64,000 bases of DNA from positions 2,666,001 through 2,730,000 of the forward strand of contig NZ_CP031598.1 in assembly GCF_008728195.1 (NCBI RefSeq), in the 5' to 3' direction. Position numbers and translations under genes: made by a program. The notes under the pieces were generated by a model, which was not told the DNA's origin, did not search any database, and saw nothing but the letters and a program-made list of their open reading frames with translations. The stretch comes from Roseovarius indicus. GTDB taxonomy: Bacteria > Pseudomonadota > Alphaproteobacteria > Rhodobacterales > Rhodobacteraceae. Shown piece after piece: positions 1 through 7,929 of the stretch. Every line of letters begins with the position of its first letter. Position 1 is the stretch's first letter.

Positions 1-2
1 AG

Positions 3-698
3 TCCAACCCGAGCGGCATTCTTTCTGCGCCCGGAAAGATCAGCGATGAAACGGCAGGGCGCCTGAAAACAAGCTGGGAAGCGAACTATACCGGTGCGAA
101 CGCCGGAAAGGTTGCCGTTCTGGGTGATGGTCTGGCATTCCAGCAAATGGCCGTATCTGCAGAAGATTCCCAGATGGTCGAGCAGTTGAAATGGACGGCA
201 GAAGCTATCGCCGCAACATATCATGTTCCGCTCTACAAGATCGGCGCGGGGCCGGTTCCAACCGCCGGCAACGTCCAGACCCTGAATCTCGAGTATTACA
301 GCCAGTGCCTGCAATCGTTGATCGAGGATGCGGAGAGTCTTCTGAATGAAGGTCTCGGCCTCGACGGGCACAGCATCGGCACCGAGTTCGATACCGAAAA
401 CCTTCTGCGAATGGACAGCAAGACGCAGATGGAGACCTTGGCGCTTGGCACAGGCGCGGGGATCATCGCCCCGGACGAGGCGCGCGAGCGTGTGAACCGT
501 GGTCCGGTTCCTGGCGGCGGTATGCCCTACCTGCAGCAGCAGAACTACAGTCTCGAGGCGTTGGCCAAGAGGGACGCGCGGGAAGACCCGTGGGCTGGTC
601 CTGCCACGCCGGAGCCGCCAACTGATGAAGAGCCGGATCTACCCCCAGAAGAGCGCAGAAGCGCTATTTGGGCAGAACTGAGGAGAGCGGCCGTATGA
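3..698 (+). CDS. Phage portal protein, HK97 type (C-terminal part; 5' end outside window)
   Basis: Open reading frame 3 runs in from the left edge and ends at the TGA at 696-698, giving about 231 residues of the C-terminal half of an HK97-family portal protein, the dodecameric ring at the head vertex through which DNA is packaged and ejected. Recognisable stretches are the NPSGIL segment near the edge, AVLGDGL followed by the 'EDSQMVEQLKW' helix, 'YHVPLYKIGAG', and the 'LNLEYYSQCLQSL' stem helix. The tail is acidic and proline-rich. It overlaps the next gene by ATGA. In HK97-like phages the protease and capsid genes usually follow the portal gene directly; here they do not. Confidence 0.9.
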   Translation, partial: SNPSGILSAPGKISDETAGRLKTSWEANYTGANAGKVAVLGDGLAFQQMAVSAEDSQMVEQLKWTAEAIAATYHVPLYKIGAGPVPTAGNVQTLNLEYYSQCLQSLIEDAESLLNEGLGLDGHSIGTEFDTENLLRMDSKTQMETLALGTGAGIIAPDEARERVNRGPVPGGGMPYLQQQNYSLEALAKRDAREDPWAGPATPEPPTDEEPDLPPEERRSAIWAELRRAAV

Positions 699-1549
699 AG
701 CATTCCGAGATAAAGATGCTGGCCGAAGAAATCGGACCGGTGGTCCGTAGCCTAATAGACGACGCGACTTCCCCCCTTAAGCAGGAAATTTCCCACCTAA
801 AAGAAATCCTGTCGCAACGGTCAGAGGGTTTTTCTGATGTTTCAAAGTCGGTTGACCGTCTGGAGCAACAGTTAAACAAGGCCAAGGAATACGTAGAGGC
901 GGAAAAAAAGGCAGTAAGCGACCGTTTCGACGCTATAGAAGCTATGGAGCCGCCCAAGCCGCCGGAACTACCTGATATTGCCTCTATGGTAGCCGAAGAG
1001 GTTGCAAAATCGATTGCGAAATTACCGGAACCAAATCCTGGTATGGATGGGGCACCGGGAAAAGATGGTAAGACCGGCGAAAAGGGTGAGCCAGGCAAAG
1101 ATGGTGTCGGCCTCGCCGGTGCCTTCATTGACCGTGCCGGCGAGTTGACGGTGACGCTAACCAACGGCGAAACGCGCTCCCTTGGCGTGATCGTGGGCAA
1201 GGACGGTGCTCCGGGCAAAGATGGCGAAGACGGGATCGGGTTTGAGGACATGGATATTGTCCACGATGGAGAGCGCGGGTTTACATTCCGGTTTCAGCGC
1301 GGCGCGAAGATCGTTGAACGGGCATTCACCCTGCCGGTGATGCTCGATCGTGGCGTTTTCTCCGAAGGCAAGGGTTATGCCGCGGGCGATGTGGTCAGTT
1401 TTGGCGGTTCTATGTGGGTGGCGCAAAAAGACACAGAAGAGCGCCCCGGCGATGGCGATGGCTGGCGGCTGTCCGTCAAGAGGGGCCGCGACGGCAAGGA
1501 TGGGGTTATGAAACCCGCGCCGGAGCCCAAGACCGTAAAGGTTAAGTGA
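695..1549 (+). CDS. Collagen-like phage structural fibre protein
   Basis: 284 residues from ATG 695, which overlaps the portal stop (ATGA) and is preceded by AGGAGAG. The first ~95 residues are charged and helical with coiled-coil character. They are followed by Gly-X-Y triplets (GAPGKDG, GEPGKDG), a short beta-rich domain, more collagen triplets, and then a segment with 'YAAGDVVSFGGSMWVA' resembling small aromatic carbohydrate-binding modules. A final GRDGKDG precedes a basic tail. Coiled coil plus collagen triplets suggests a trimeric fibre. Its position among head genes suggests a head decoration or neck fibre rather than a tail fibre, but this is inference. The codons at 668 and 671 would give a longer form lacking an RBS and were not used. 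Confidence 0.75.
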   Translation: MKHSEIKMLAEEIGPVVRSLIDDATSPLKQEISHLKEILSQRSEGFSDVSKSVDRLEQQLNKAKEYVEAEKKAVSDRFDAIEAMEPPKPPELPDIASMVAEEVAKSIAKLPEPNPGMDGAPGKDGKTGEKGEPGKDGVGLAGAFIDRAGELTVTLTNGETRSLGVIVGKDGAPGKDGEDGIGFEDMDIVHDGERGFTFRFQRGAKIVERAFTLPVMLDRGVFSEGKGYAAGDVVSFGGSMWVAQKDTEERPGDGDGWRLSVKRGRDGKDGVMKPAPEPKTVKVK

Positions 1550-1875
1550 TGGTCGCGCTGGTCCAGTTGGAAGAGACGAAATTGGCGCTGCGTGTCTGGC
1601 ATGACGATGACGACATCGACCTGTCCGGTATCATCGAGGCGGCTTCGGAGGCGGTGATTGACTACCTCGACACGCGGGCGGAATCATATCTCACATTCGA
1701 CAGCGGTGGCGACATCGCCAGCGAGTCATCTGTGCCGGAGAAAATCAAGCGGGCGACCATGATTGTCTGCCAACACCTGTACGAACCAGATGACGATGCG
1801 AAAATGGGGCCGGGCGGGTTACCGCATCGCGCCGAAATGCTTCTTTACCGCCTTGCCGACCCACCGCTTGCCTGA
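1549..1875 (+). CDS. Head-tail connector protein (HK97 gp6-like)
   Basis: 108 residues from ATG 1549, joined to the previous stop as TGATG. Small, acidic and helical, with the pattern of gp6-like adaptor proteins that form the ring under the portal: an N-terminal 'LALRVWHDDDDIDLSGIIEAA' type region, a central helix with 'VIDYLD', and a C-terminal 'RATMIVCQHLYE ... LLYRLADP' region. Length is usual for the family (about 95-110). The downstream sugar-enzyme-like gene starts inside its last codons. Confidence 0.75.
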   Translation: MVALVQLEETKLALRVWHDDDDIDLSGIIEAASEAVIDYLDTRAESYLTFDSGGDIASESSVPEKIKRATMIVCQHLYEPDDDAKMGPGGLPHRAEMLLYRLADPPLA

Positions 1876-2473
1876 ATGGTGGCCCTCATGGGAGGGCGAG
1901 ACCCTCGTGATCGTTGCAAGTGGGCCGTCTGCGGGGGGTGTGCCGATTGAGATGGCGAGAGGCCGCGCCAAGGTTATCGCGATCAACAATTCTTGGGAAT
2001 TGGCGCCTTGGGCTGACATTCTGTTCGCCTGCGATGCGAAGTGGTGGGATAGGCACCAGGGCTGCCCGGATTTCGAGGGCCTGAAACTGTGTATCGAAAA
2101 GCCGGCGTGTAAAAGATGGGGAGTTGGCCACGTTACATGCATGAAGCCGGATGACCGTTTCTTTCATGAGCCGAAGGGCACAGTGGGGTGGGGCGGGAAC
2201 AGCGGCTTTCACTGCCTGAACCTTGGGGTTCAGTTCGGCGTAAAGCGAATTTTGCTGGTCGGCTATGATATGCATATCAAAAACGGGCTGCATTGGCACG
2301 GATCGCATTTGTCGGGACTGAATAACCCGACAGCCGGAAATGCCGAACGGTGGCGAAAATCGCTGGACGCTGCACACAAGGAAATTGCCAAGACAGGTGT
2401 TGAGGTTTTGAATTGCTCGCCAATTTCCGCGTTGCAGAAATATCCTAAAGCGGTCTTTGAGGACGTCATTTGA
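1868..2473 (+). CDS. Rossmann-like protein of DUF115/sialyltransferase-like type, phage accessory
   Basis: About 201 residues if translation starts at TTG 1868, overlapping the connector stop; an upstream in-frame start exists at 1763 but lies deep inside the connector gene. 'ETLVIVASGPSA' is a nucleotide-sugar or NMP-binding type glycine loop, and 'GNSGFHCLNLGVQFGVKRILLVGYDMHI' matches the second conserved block of DUF115 and CST-type sialyltransferase-fold proteins ('GDSG...A..LG...I.LLGYD'). Late residues 'LHWHG.H' could bind metal or substrate. It sits between connector and head-closure genes together with a GT-A-like gene, so the two may act on one glycan. The exact reaction is unknown. 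Confidence 0.6.
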   Translation: MPEWWPSWEGETLVIVASGPSAGGVPIEMARGRAKVIAINNSWELAPWADILFACDAKWWDRHQGCPDFEGLKLCIEKPACKRWGVGHVTCMKPDDRFFHEPKGTVGWGGNSGFHCLNLGVQFGVKRILLVGYDMHIKNGLHWHGSHLSGLNNPTAGNAERWRKSLDAAHKEIAKTGVEVLNCSPISALQKYPKAVFEDVI

Positions 2474-2508
2474 CGGGTGTTCGCGGGCATCGCAATAGGG
2501 TGAGGATC

Positions 2509-3081
2509 ATGACTGTCCTCCGCAGCGGCGGGGAATATGAAGAGTGCCACGTCGACCGGTTGAGGGAGCAATGCGAGAAACACGCTCCGGATACCGAGTT
2601 CGTCTGCCTTTCCGACATTGGCGGCACCGCGCTACTGCATGACTGGCCGGGATGGTGGGCAAAGATCGAGGTGTTCCGCTTCCAAGGGCCAATCCTTTTC
2701 GTGGATCTGGATACGACAATTCGAGGTGACTTGAGGCCAATTCTGGACGCTGCAGCCTGCCATGAATTCATCGCCTTGGAGGACTTCAACCCAAGGCTTC
2801 GGAAAATGGGGTCTGGTCTTATGGCATGGGGAGGCAGCATGTCTCACATCTACGAGACGTTTTGCGCAAACCCAGATGCGCATATGGCGAAGTGTACGAC
2901 GCGCCGGCATTTTGGGGATCAGGGTTTTATCGAGCCTCTGACGGAAGGGCGGACGTACTGGCAGGATATTCTTCCGGGATCAGTCGTGAGTTGGAAGAAG
3001 CATTGCAAGTCTGGGGTTCCAGATGATGCGAAAATCGTTTGCTTTCACGGCAAGCCTAGACCTTGGGATGTTGGCCAATGA
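2509..3081 (+). CDS. Glycosyltransferase GT-A-like protein (GT8-like), phage accessory
   Basis: 190 residues from ATG 2509, preceded by AGGGTGAGG; a TTG at 2470 overlapping the previous stop would add 13 residues. 'GPILFVDLDTTIRGDL' contains a D-x-D motif on a beta strand as in GT-A glycosyltransferases of family 8. 'FIALEDFNPRLRKMGSGLMAWGG' and a late 'GDQGFIE' fit acceptor-site and D-Q motifs seen in GT8/GT-A proteins, and 'KIVCFHGKPRPW' resembles the C-terminal 'HF.G..KPW' metal-ligand motif. It probably transfers a sugar from a nucleotide sugar; virion or host surface targets are both possible. It overlaps the head-closure gene by ATGA. Confidence 0.65.
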   Translation: MTVLRSGGEYEECHVDRLREQCEKHAPDTEFVCLSDIGGTALLHDWPGWWAKIEVFRFQGPILFVDLDTTIRGDLRPILDAAACHEFIALEDFNPRLRKMGSGLMAWGGSMSHIYETFCANPDAHMAKCTTRRHFGDQGFIEPLTEGRTYWQDILPGSVVSWKKHCKSGVPDDAKIVCFHGKPRPWDVGQ

Positions 3082-3407
3082 AGGGATCGGATCTTTTCGA
3101 GTCTGTCACTTTCGACCGGCCAACTTTCGATGCTCACGGGGTGCAAACAGGTTGGAGCGAAGGTGTCTATTCAAGCCGGGCGCACTTCCGATATTTGCGC
3201 GGTTCAGAGAGCGTTATGGCGGCGCGCTTAGATGGCAAACAGCCAGTTGTTGCGACGATCCGGCGAAGCGCGGTTGCGGAAACGATCAATAGCGAATGGG
3301 TGATGAGAGACGTCAGGCGCGGGACGACCTACAATATCCGTACCGTAGTGCCAAGTGACGACCGGAGGTTTCTGGAAATCACTGCGGAGAGCGGGGTGGC
3401 GACATGA
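3078..3407 (+). CDS. Phage head-tail joining / head closure protein
   Basis: 109 residues from ATG 3078, overlapping the previous stop as ATGA. Small beta-rich protein beginning 'MKGSDLFESVTFDRP', with 'WVMRDVRRGTTYNIRTVVPSDDRRFLEITAESG' typical of the head-tail adaptor family (SPP1 gp16-like): the strand pattern 'g..YnIr.v.p.d.r..ylei'. Its position between connector and tail-terminator genes supports this. It plugs or closes the filled head before tail docking. Confidence 0.75.
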   Translation: MKGSDLFESVTFDRPTFDAHGVQTGWSEGVYSSRAHFRYLRGSESVMAARLDGKQPVVATIRRSAVAETINSEWVMRDVRRGTTYNIRTVVPSDDRRFLEITAESGVAT

Positions 3408-3817
3408 GTGCTTCCGAGGAGGTTCAAAACCTAATCCAGACTACGCTTCGCGCCGATGCGGAAGTTGGTTCTATTGTTGGGGATAGGATTTATGATCAGG
3501 CACCGCCGGGGACCAGCCGAATCTACCCCGATATAACCTTTGGGCCTAGCGACTATGCCCCGGAAAACCTGCAGTGCCTAACATCTAGGGAGGAAACCTT
3601 TCAACTGGACTGTTGGACACGTGATCACGGCAGGCTGGCTTCGTGCCGCGTTTTGGTCGATGCGGTCAAGGATGCATTGCATAATGCGGACTTATCGCTT
3701 TCGACCAATGCGCTGGTTTTGATACAGGTTGAGCAAGTTCGAGTATTTCGCGACCCTGATGGTTTAACCGGTCATGGCGTTATCCAAGTCACGGCATCCG
3801 TTGAAGAGGCTGCTTGA
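3404..3817 (+). CDS. Tail completion / terminator protein (DUF3168-like)
   Basis: 137 residues from ATG 3404 (ATGA overlap). N-terminal 'VQNLIQTTLRADAEVGSIVGDRIYDQAPPGTSRIYPDITFG' and central 'EETFQLDCWTRDHGR...LVDAVKDALHN' are the hallmarks of DUF3168 tail terminator proteins, which cap the tail tube at the head-proximal end. Length fits the family. In Rhodobacter-type gene transfer agents the equivalent gene also lies between head closure and tail tube genes. Confidence 0.85.
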   Translation: MSASEEVQNLIQTTLRADAEVGSIVGDRIYDQAPPGTSRIYPDITFGPSDYAPENLQCLTSREETFQLDCWTRDHGRLASCRVLVDAVKDALHNADLSLSTNALVLIQVEQVRVFRDPDGLTGHGVIQVTASVEEAA

Positions 3818-4236
3818 TGGTGCAGGGGCTTTCTCAGTTCAATCGCCGTTGGACGGCAATTCCGAAAGCGGTCAGACAGGCTGCGATCGACACGCTAGAG
3901 CAGAATGCCGCCGAGATCGTTGCGGATATGAACCGGAACAAACCTCTGGTAGAGATCGAAATCGGCTGGAGCTGGGGGCAGGCACCGAATGGAGCGATGA
4001 GCCTTGGAACGGTCGGCTCGACCGAGCGGGGTTTGCTGATCACGATCTGGGCGCGCGGGGATGATTTTAGCGCGGCGTGGTTCGAATTCGGCACTGCGCC
4101 GCGCCAACACAAATCCGGAAAATCCACGGGTCAGATACAGGCCAGTCCGTTTTTCTGGCCAGTCTGGCGGGCGCGGCGGCGGCGCGTGAAGTCACGCCTT
4201 ACCCGCAACATCAACAAGGCAATCAAGAACGCTTAG
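3817..4236 (+). CDS. HK97 gp10-like tail/neck protein
   Basis: 139 residues from ATG 3817, coupled to the previous stop as TGATG. N-terminal helix 'FNRRWTAIPKAVRQAAIDTLEQNAAEIVADMNR', then a beta region with 'FEFGTAPR' and a basic C-terminal helix rich in Arg/Lys ('WRARRRRVKSRLTR'): the usual build of HK97 gp10 family proteins with the E-x-G-T motif. Order relative to the terminator gene is swapped compared with HK97, which is not rare. Its stop overlaps tail-to-tail with the stop of the inverted gene that follows. Confidence 0.8.
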   Translation: MVQGLSQFNRRWTAIPKAVRQAAIDTLEQNAAEIVADMNRNKPLVEIEIGWSWGQAPNGAMSLGTVGSTERGLLITIWARGDDFSAAWFEFGTAPRQHKSGKSTGQIQASPFFWPVWRARRRRVKSRLTRNINKAIKNA

Positions 4237-4499
4237 CGCAGGGTTTCGCATAAGTCGGAAAGCCTCTGGATATAGTCGTTGACGGAGAATCTGGCGGCCA
4301 TCGCTTCATCTTGAGCTATTTTGGCTGTCTCTCGTTGGTCTGTGCCATCAATCCGCGCATTGCGAAGACGCTGGGATGTTTCCCATAGCGCGGCCTTCGC
4401 TTCGTAAGCGTCCATTTGGAGTTTCACGCACGCTGCGTGATCCATCGCCACCGCAGGAGATGTGGCGAGAAGAGCGGCGAAAAAAGCAAGTCGGAACAT
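4233..4499 (-). CDS. Small secreted protein encoded against the tail operon (candidate moron)
   Basis: 88 residues on the minus strand from ATG at 4499, with GGAGG just upstream. Residues 1-18 form a clear signal peptide (hydrophobic core FFAALLA, then cleavage after AVA). The mature part is helical and contains two cysteines (near residues 24 and 84), so a disulfide is plausible. It is the only minus-strand gene inside the otherwise one-directional late operon: it overlaps the previous stop by 3 bases and lies 9 bases from the next start. That compact placement is typical of a phage moron expressed from its own promoter in the lysogen. Function is unknown; periplasmic superinfection exclusion is only a guess. 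Longer upstream starts lack an RBS. Confidence 0.6.
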   Translation of the reverse strand: MFRLAFFAALLATSPAVAMDHAACVKLQMDAYEAKAALWETSQRLRNARIDGTDQRETAKIAQDEAMAARFSVNDYIQRLSDLCETLR

Positions 4500-4508
4500 G
4501 GGGCCTCC

Positions 4509-4682
4509 ATGAAGATAAAGATGAATAGCGATGCTCACCATCGCATTAGCTCGGCCGTGACGCAATCGTTCAAGGCAGGGCAAACATATTCGGTGCCCAA
4601 GGCAACCGGAAATGCGCTGATCAAGCGCAAGGTGGCGGAAATGGCCACTGCCAAAGAACCGTCCAGCGAAAAGGAGAATTGA
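4509..4682 (+). CDS. Small hypothetical phage protein
   Basis: 57 residues from ATG 4509; the RBS is weak because the upstream GGGGCCTCC serves the divergent gene. An alternative start is ATG 4521. The sequence 'YSVPKATGNALIKRKVAEMATAKEP' resembles short phage proteins that often precede tail genes and carry a 'y.vp...A..Li..g.A' pattern. It ends a few bases before the tail tube gene and shares its direction, so it is probably real and co-transcribed. Function unknown. Confidence 0.5.
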   Translation: MKIKMNSDAHHRISSAVTQSFKAGQTYSVPKATGNALIKRKVAEMATAKEPSSEKEN

Positions 4683-4685
4683 GCT

Positions 4686-5129
4686 ATGGGCACGGGCAAT
4701 CAGACCACTCGACTGGTCATCCAACTGGGCGACGGGGCATCCCCGGAAGTGTTCGCCCACACATGCGGGGCAAACGCATTCGGTATCACGCTGACCAACA
4801 ATCTCGGTGAGAACACGGTTCTCGACTGCGACAGCCCTCTTGATGTGCCGGCTGCTATCGTTCGGCACCTTCAAAGCCAGGATACCAGCGCCACAATGAG
4901 CGGCATGGTGACAACGGAGGCGTGGCCGACATGGTTAGCTTGGGCCGACGATGGCGACGAGAAGAACATCAAGATTTTCCTTGATGAGAGCGCAGCGAAT
5001 AATGGTGGCTATTGGACGCTTCCCGCTTATCTCCAGACGCTAGAACTCAGCAAGGAGAACAGCGGCAAGGTGACATTCACCGCCACTATCTCGGGCGCTG
5101 GCCAGCGCGTCTGGACTGACGCAACCTGA
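4686..5129 (+). CDS. Major tail tube protein
   Basis: 147 residues starting at ATG 4686 after GGAGAATTGAGCT. 'LVIQLGDGASPEVFAHTCGANAFGITLTNN' with the later 'SGMVTTEAWPTWLAWADDG' and C-terminal 'TLELSKENSGKVTFTATISGAGQ' matches tail tube proteins of TP901-1 / gene-transfer-agent type, which polymerise into the tail tube around the tape measure. The central aspartate-rich segment (DCDSPLDVPA) is typical. It is followed directly by the tail chaperone gene (TGATG). Confidence 0.85.
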   Translation: MGTGNQTTRLVIQLGDGASPEVFAHTCGANAFGITLTNNLGENTVLDCDSPLDVPAAIVRHLQSQDTSATMSGMVTTEAWPTWLAWADDGDEKNIKIFLDESAANNGGYWTLPAYLQTLELSKENSGKVTFTATISGAGQRVWTDAT

Positions 5130-5668
5130 TGGCTGACGTGATTTTGGAGTGGGCCGGAAAAGATCGTCTTTTCCGGCTCGACTTCGGCGGCGTTCTCGAT
5201 CTGGAGGAGGCTTGCGGAAAAGACCCCATTGGCGCGATATTTCTGCGTATTTCATCCGGTAAGTTTTACGCCAGCGACATTTGGCACACGATACGGCTGG
5301 CTCTCATCGGCGGCGGTGAAAACAAGGTTGAAGCAAAGCGGCTTATGGAAAACCACTTTGATCGAACGCCATATACTGAAAACGCTTCAATTGCCGGAGA
5401 AATCCTTATCGCCCTGATGATGGGGATTGAGGATGGCGGCGCCAATGGTGAAGCCACGGAGCCGGAGCCGATCCGCTTTTCTGAGGTTTCTCAGATCTGC
5501 CGGACATTCAATATGTCGCCGCATGACCTTCGGGCGCTGACATATGCGGACTTTGTGAATCTTGTTCGCGGTTTCAACTCTTCGCAAGGCCCGAAACTTG
5601 AACCGCCGAGCGAAGAAGAATTTGAGGAAATCCTCGCGAAGTACGAGCCGGAGGCTCTTCAGAAATGA
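5129..5668 (+). CDS. Tail assembly chaperone (GTA gp10-like plus C-terminal TAC domain)
   Basis: 179 residues. The first ~100 match the alphaproteobacterial tail chaperone family: 'WAGKDRLFRLDFGGVLDLEEACG', 'IRLALIGGG', and 'ENASIAGEILIALMMG'. The last part, 'PHDLRALTYADFVNLVRGF' followed by an acidic tail, resembles the second small chaperone domain that is encoded separately or by frameshift in many phages. Here both appear in one uninterrupted frame, so no programmed frameshift is needed. Located, as expected, between tube and tape measure; it coats the tape measure during assembly. Starts overlap as TGATG with the tube stop. Confidence 0.75.
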   Translation: MADVILEWAGKDRLFRLDFGGVLDLEEACGKDPIGAIFLRISSGKFYASDIWHTIRLALIGGGENKVEAKRLMENHFDRTPYTENASIAGEILIALMMGIEDGGANGEATEPEPIRFSEVSQICRTFNMSPHDLRALTYADFVNLVRGFNSSQGPKLEPPSEEEFEEILAKYEPEALQK

Positions 5669-7929
5669 ACACAGCAGTCGAGACATCTCTTGTCCTCCGC
5701 ATGGAGGCCACGCTCGCCAAGTTCGAGAAGCAGATGGCTCGCGCGAAGAAGGCCGGCACTGATACATCAAAGGGGCTTGAGGCGCAGTTTGCCAACAGCA
5801 ACAAGAAGATGGCTCAAAGTGCCGAAACAAGCGCCATTGCCATCGGAAAAGAGATGGATCGACTGCGGGCTAAGTATGACCCGATGTTTGCGGCATCGAA
5901 GCGTTATGAGGCGGCTCTTGAGGAGTTGAATAGGGCGCAGAAGGTAGGGGCGCTCAATACCCGGCAATACGAGGACGCGCTAGAGCGATTGAACGCTGAC
6001 TATGCGCAAGCCACAAACCGGGCGCGACGGCTCGCGGGAGCGAGCGCCGATGTGGGGCGAACCACCCGAGGCATGGGTGGAGGGCTCCAGAACGTCGCCT
6101 TTCAGGTCGGCGATTTTGCGACACAGGTCGGCGCCGGAACTTCGGCTTCTGTCGCCCTCGGGCAGCAGCTTCCGCAGTTGCTTGGCGGGTTTGGCGCTTT
6201 AGGCGCCGTCATGGGGGCGGCGGTCGCGATCGGCGTCCCGCTCGCAGCCAATTTCATTGATTTGGGTGATAGCGCAGAGGGGGCGGCCGACAAGGTAGAT
6301 ACCTTGGAAGAAAGCGTGGATCGACTTGAGTCGTCCATTAAGGCTGCATCTTCGGCTGGTCGCGATGATCTTGTCGAAAGTTTCGGGGCCGTCACCTCGG
6401 CTGTGTTGGCATTGGTCGACGCTGAAAAGCAGCTTTCGCTTCTTGAGGCGGCAAAGAACCTGCGGGAGACTCGGGAGGCGCTTGCGGGGTTCACTGACGT
6501 TGGGTGGCTCGATTCCCTGCGGGGGTTTTCGGACACCGCCGAGGGGACGCTCCGCAAGGTTCAGCATGAATTCGGGCTCACAGAAGAGCAAGCTAAGCAA
6601 CTTTTGGGTGCGTTTGAGCAGTTGGCGGCTGCTGAGGGGCCAAGGAATATTGCGGATGCATTCGCGAGGGTTCGCGGTGAGCTTCTGGATGCGGTCGGCG
6701 GATACGAAAAACTTAATATGGAGCAGATCGCCTTTCTTGAGAGCCTGAAGGATGCTGAAAGGGCGGCTCGGGAAATGGCAAAGCAGCTTGATGATGCTGA
6801 AACAAACCTTCTGGACGTTGCCGAGGCGGCCTACGCCGCAGCGCGGGGTTTCGCGGCGGCGCTTCCGAATGTTGATACCTTGCTGGGCCGTGTTCAGGAT
6901 CTCGCCAAGGCGGCGTGGGATTACGCCGGTGCGATGGGCGCGGCAGAGATCCATTCCAGCGAACAGGGGCGGCGCGGTGCGAGAGACCCTCGTGAGTTCG
7001 GCGGCAGCGCCTTTGACTGGCAGGTTCGCGAAGGCACTGAGTTTCTTGATAACTACACCCCGCCCAGGTCATTGCGTTCCGGTTCTGGGCGATCGAAAAA
7101 GCGGGACGACCCTTTTGGTGCTGAGGAGGAAATTGCCGCTCTTGATCGCAAAATTCAGATGATCGGGAAAGAAACCGCCGAGATTGCGAAACTTGAAACC
7201 AAGTACGCTCTTTTGGATGAAGCCAAGCGGCGCGGAATTGACCTTGACTCGCGCCAAACGGAAACCGGCGAAACGGTTCGTGAGCAGATTGAGCGTCAGG
7301 CGGATTCAGTCGGGAAACTGACGGAGAAATATGAGCAGGCGAAGGAGCGGGCCGAGTTTTTCGATGATGCGCAACAACAACTGAAAGACGGTATTATTGA
7401 CGCTATCATCGAGGGCGAAAACCTTGCTGGCGTTCTTGAGAATTTGGCAAAAGCATTCGCCAAAGCCGCTTTGGAGGCAGCGCTATTTGGCAGTGGTCCC
7501 TTCGGTGGCTCTGGTGGTGGTCTGCTAGGCGGTTTTGTCGGTGGCATTTTCAATGCGAATGGCAATGCGATTCAAGGTGGTCGGGTCGTGCCTTTTGCGT
7601 CGGGTGGTGTCGTTTCGTCACCAACGGCCTTCCCGATGGCAGGCCGAAAAGTCGGGGTTATGGGCGAATCCGGGCCGGAGGGCATCATGCCTTTGACCAG
7701 AATGGCCAACGGAAAACTTGGCGTTCAGTCGAGAGGTGGCGGAAGCGATATGAACGTCGTGATCAACAATTACGACGCTGGCAATAATGAAATGCGTCAG
7801 ACGCACCGTCAGGGGCCGAATGGTGAGGAACTGGTCATCGACGTGGTGAACCGCGGAGTTGCGCGCGGGGACATGGATAAATCCTTCGGCAGCCGATACG
7901 GCGCCAAGTCGAAGAAGGTTTCGCGATGA
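5665..7929 (+). CDS. Tape measure protein
   Basis: 754 residues from ATG 5665 (ATGA overlap). Long and largely helical: an N-terminal coiled coil (about residues 1-125), a hydrophobic stretch near 145-200 (VGDFATQVGAG ... PLAANFIDLG), further coiled coils to about 590, then the typical glycine-rich C-terminal domain with 'PFGGSGGGLLGGFVGGIF', 'FASGGVVSSPTAFPMAG' and 'GVMGESGPEGIMPL', conserved at the end of lambda-type tape measures. It sets tail length; at about 0.15 nm per residue this suggests a tail of roughly 110 nm. That figure is an inference from the general rule, not a measurement. Confidence 0.9.
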   Translation: MNTAVETSLVLRMEATLAKFEKQMARAKKAGTDTSKGLEAQFANSNKKMAQSAETSAIAIGKEMDRLRAKYDPMFAASKRYEAALEELNRAQKVGALNTRQYEDALERLNADYAQATNRARRLAGASADVGRTTRGMGGGLQNVAFQVGDFATQVGAGTSASVALGQQLPQLLGGFGALGAVMGAAVAIGVPLAANFIDLGDSAEGAADKVDTLEESVDRLESSIKAASSAGRDDLVESFGAVTSAVLALVDAEKQLSLLEAAKNLRETREALAGFTDVGWLDSLRGFSDTAEGTLRKVQHEFGLTEEQAKQLLGAFEQLAAAEGPRNIADAFARVRGELLDAVGGYEKLNMEQIAFLESLKDAERAAREMAKQLDDAETNLLDVAEAAYAAARGFAAALPNVDTLLGRVQDLAKAAWDYAGAMGAAEIHSSEQGRRGARDPREFGGSAFDWQVREGTEFLDNYTPPRSLRSGSGRSKKRDDPFGAEEEIAALDRKIQMIGKETAEIAKLETKYALLDEAKRRGIDLDSRQTETGETVREQIERQADSVGKLTEKYEQAKERAEFFDDAQQQLKDGIIDAIIEGENLAGVLENLAKAFAKAALEAALFGSGPFGGSGGGLLGGFVGGIFNANGNAIQGGRVVPFASGGVVSSPTAFPMAGRKVGVMGESGPEGIMPLTRMANGKLGVQSRGGGSDMNVVINNYDAGNNEMRQTHRQGPNGEELVIDVVNRGVARGDMDKSFGSRYGAKSKKVSR

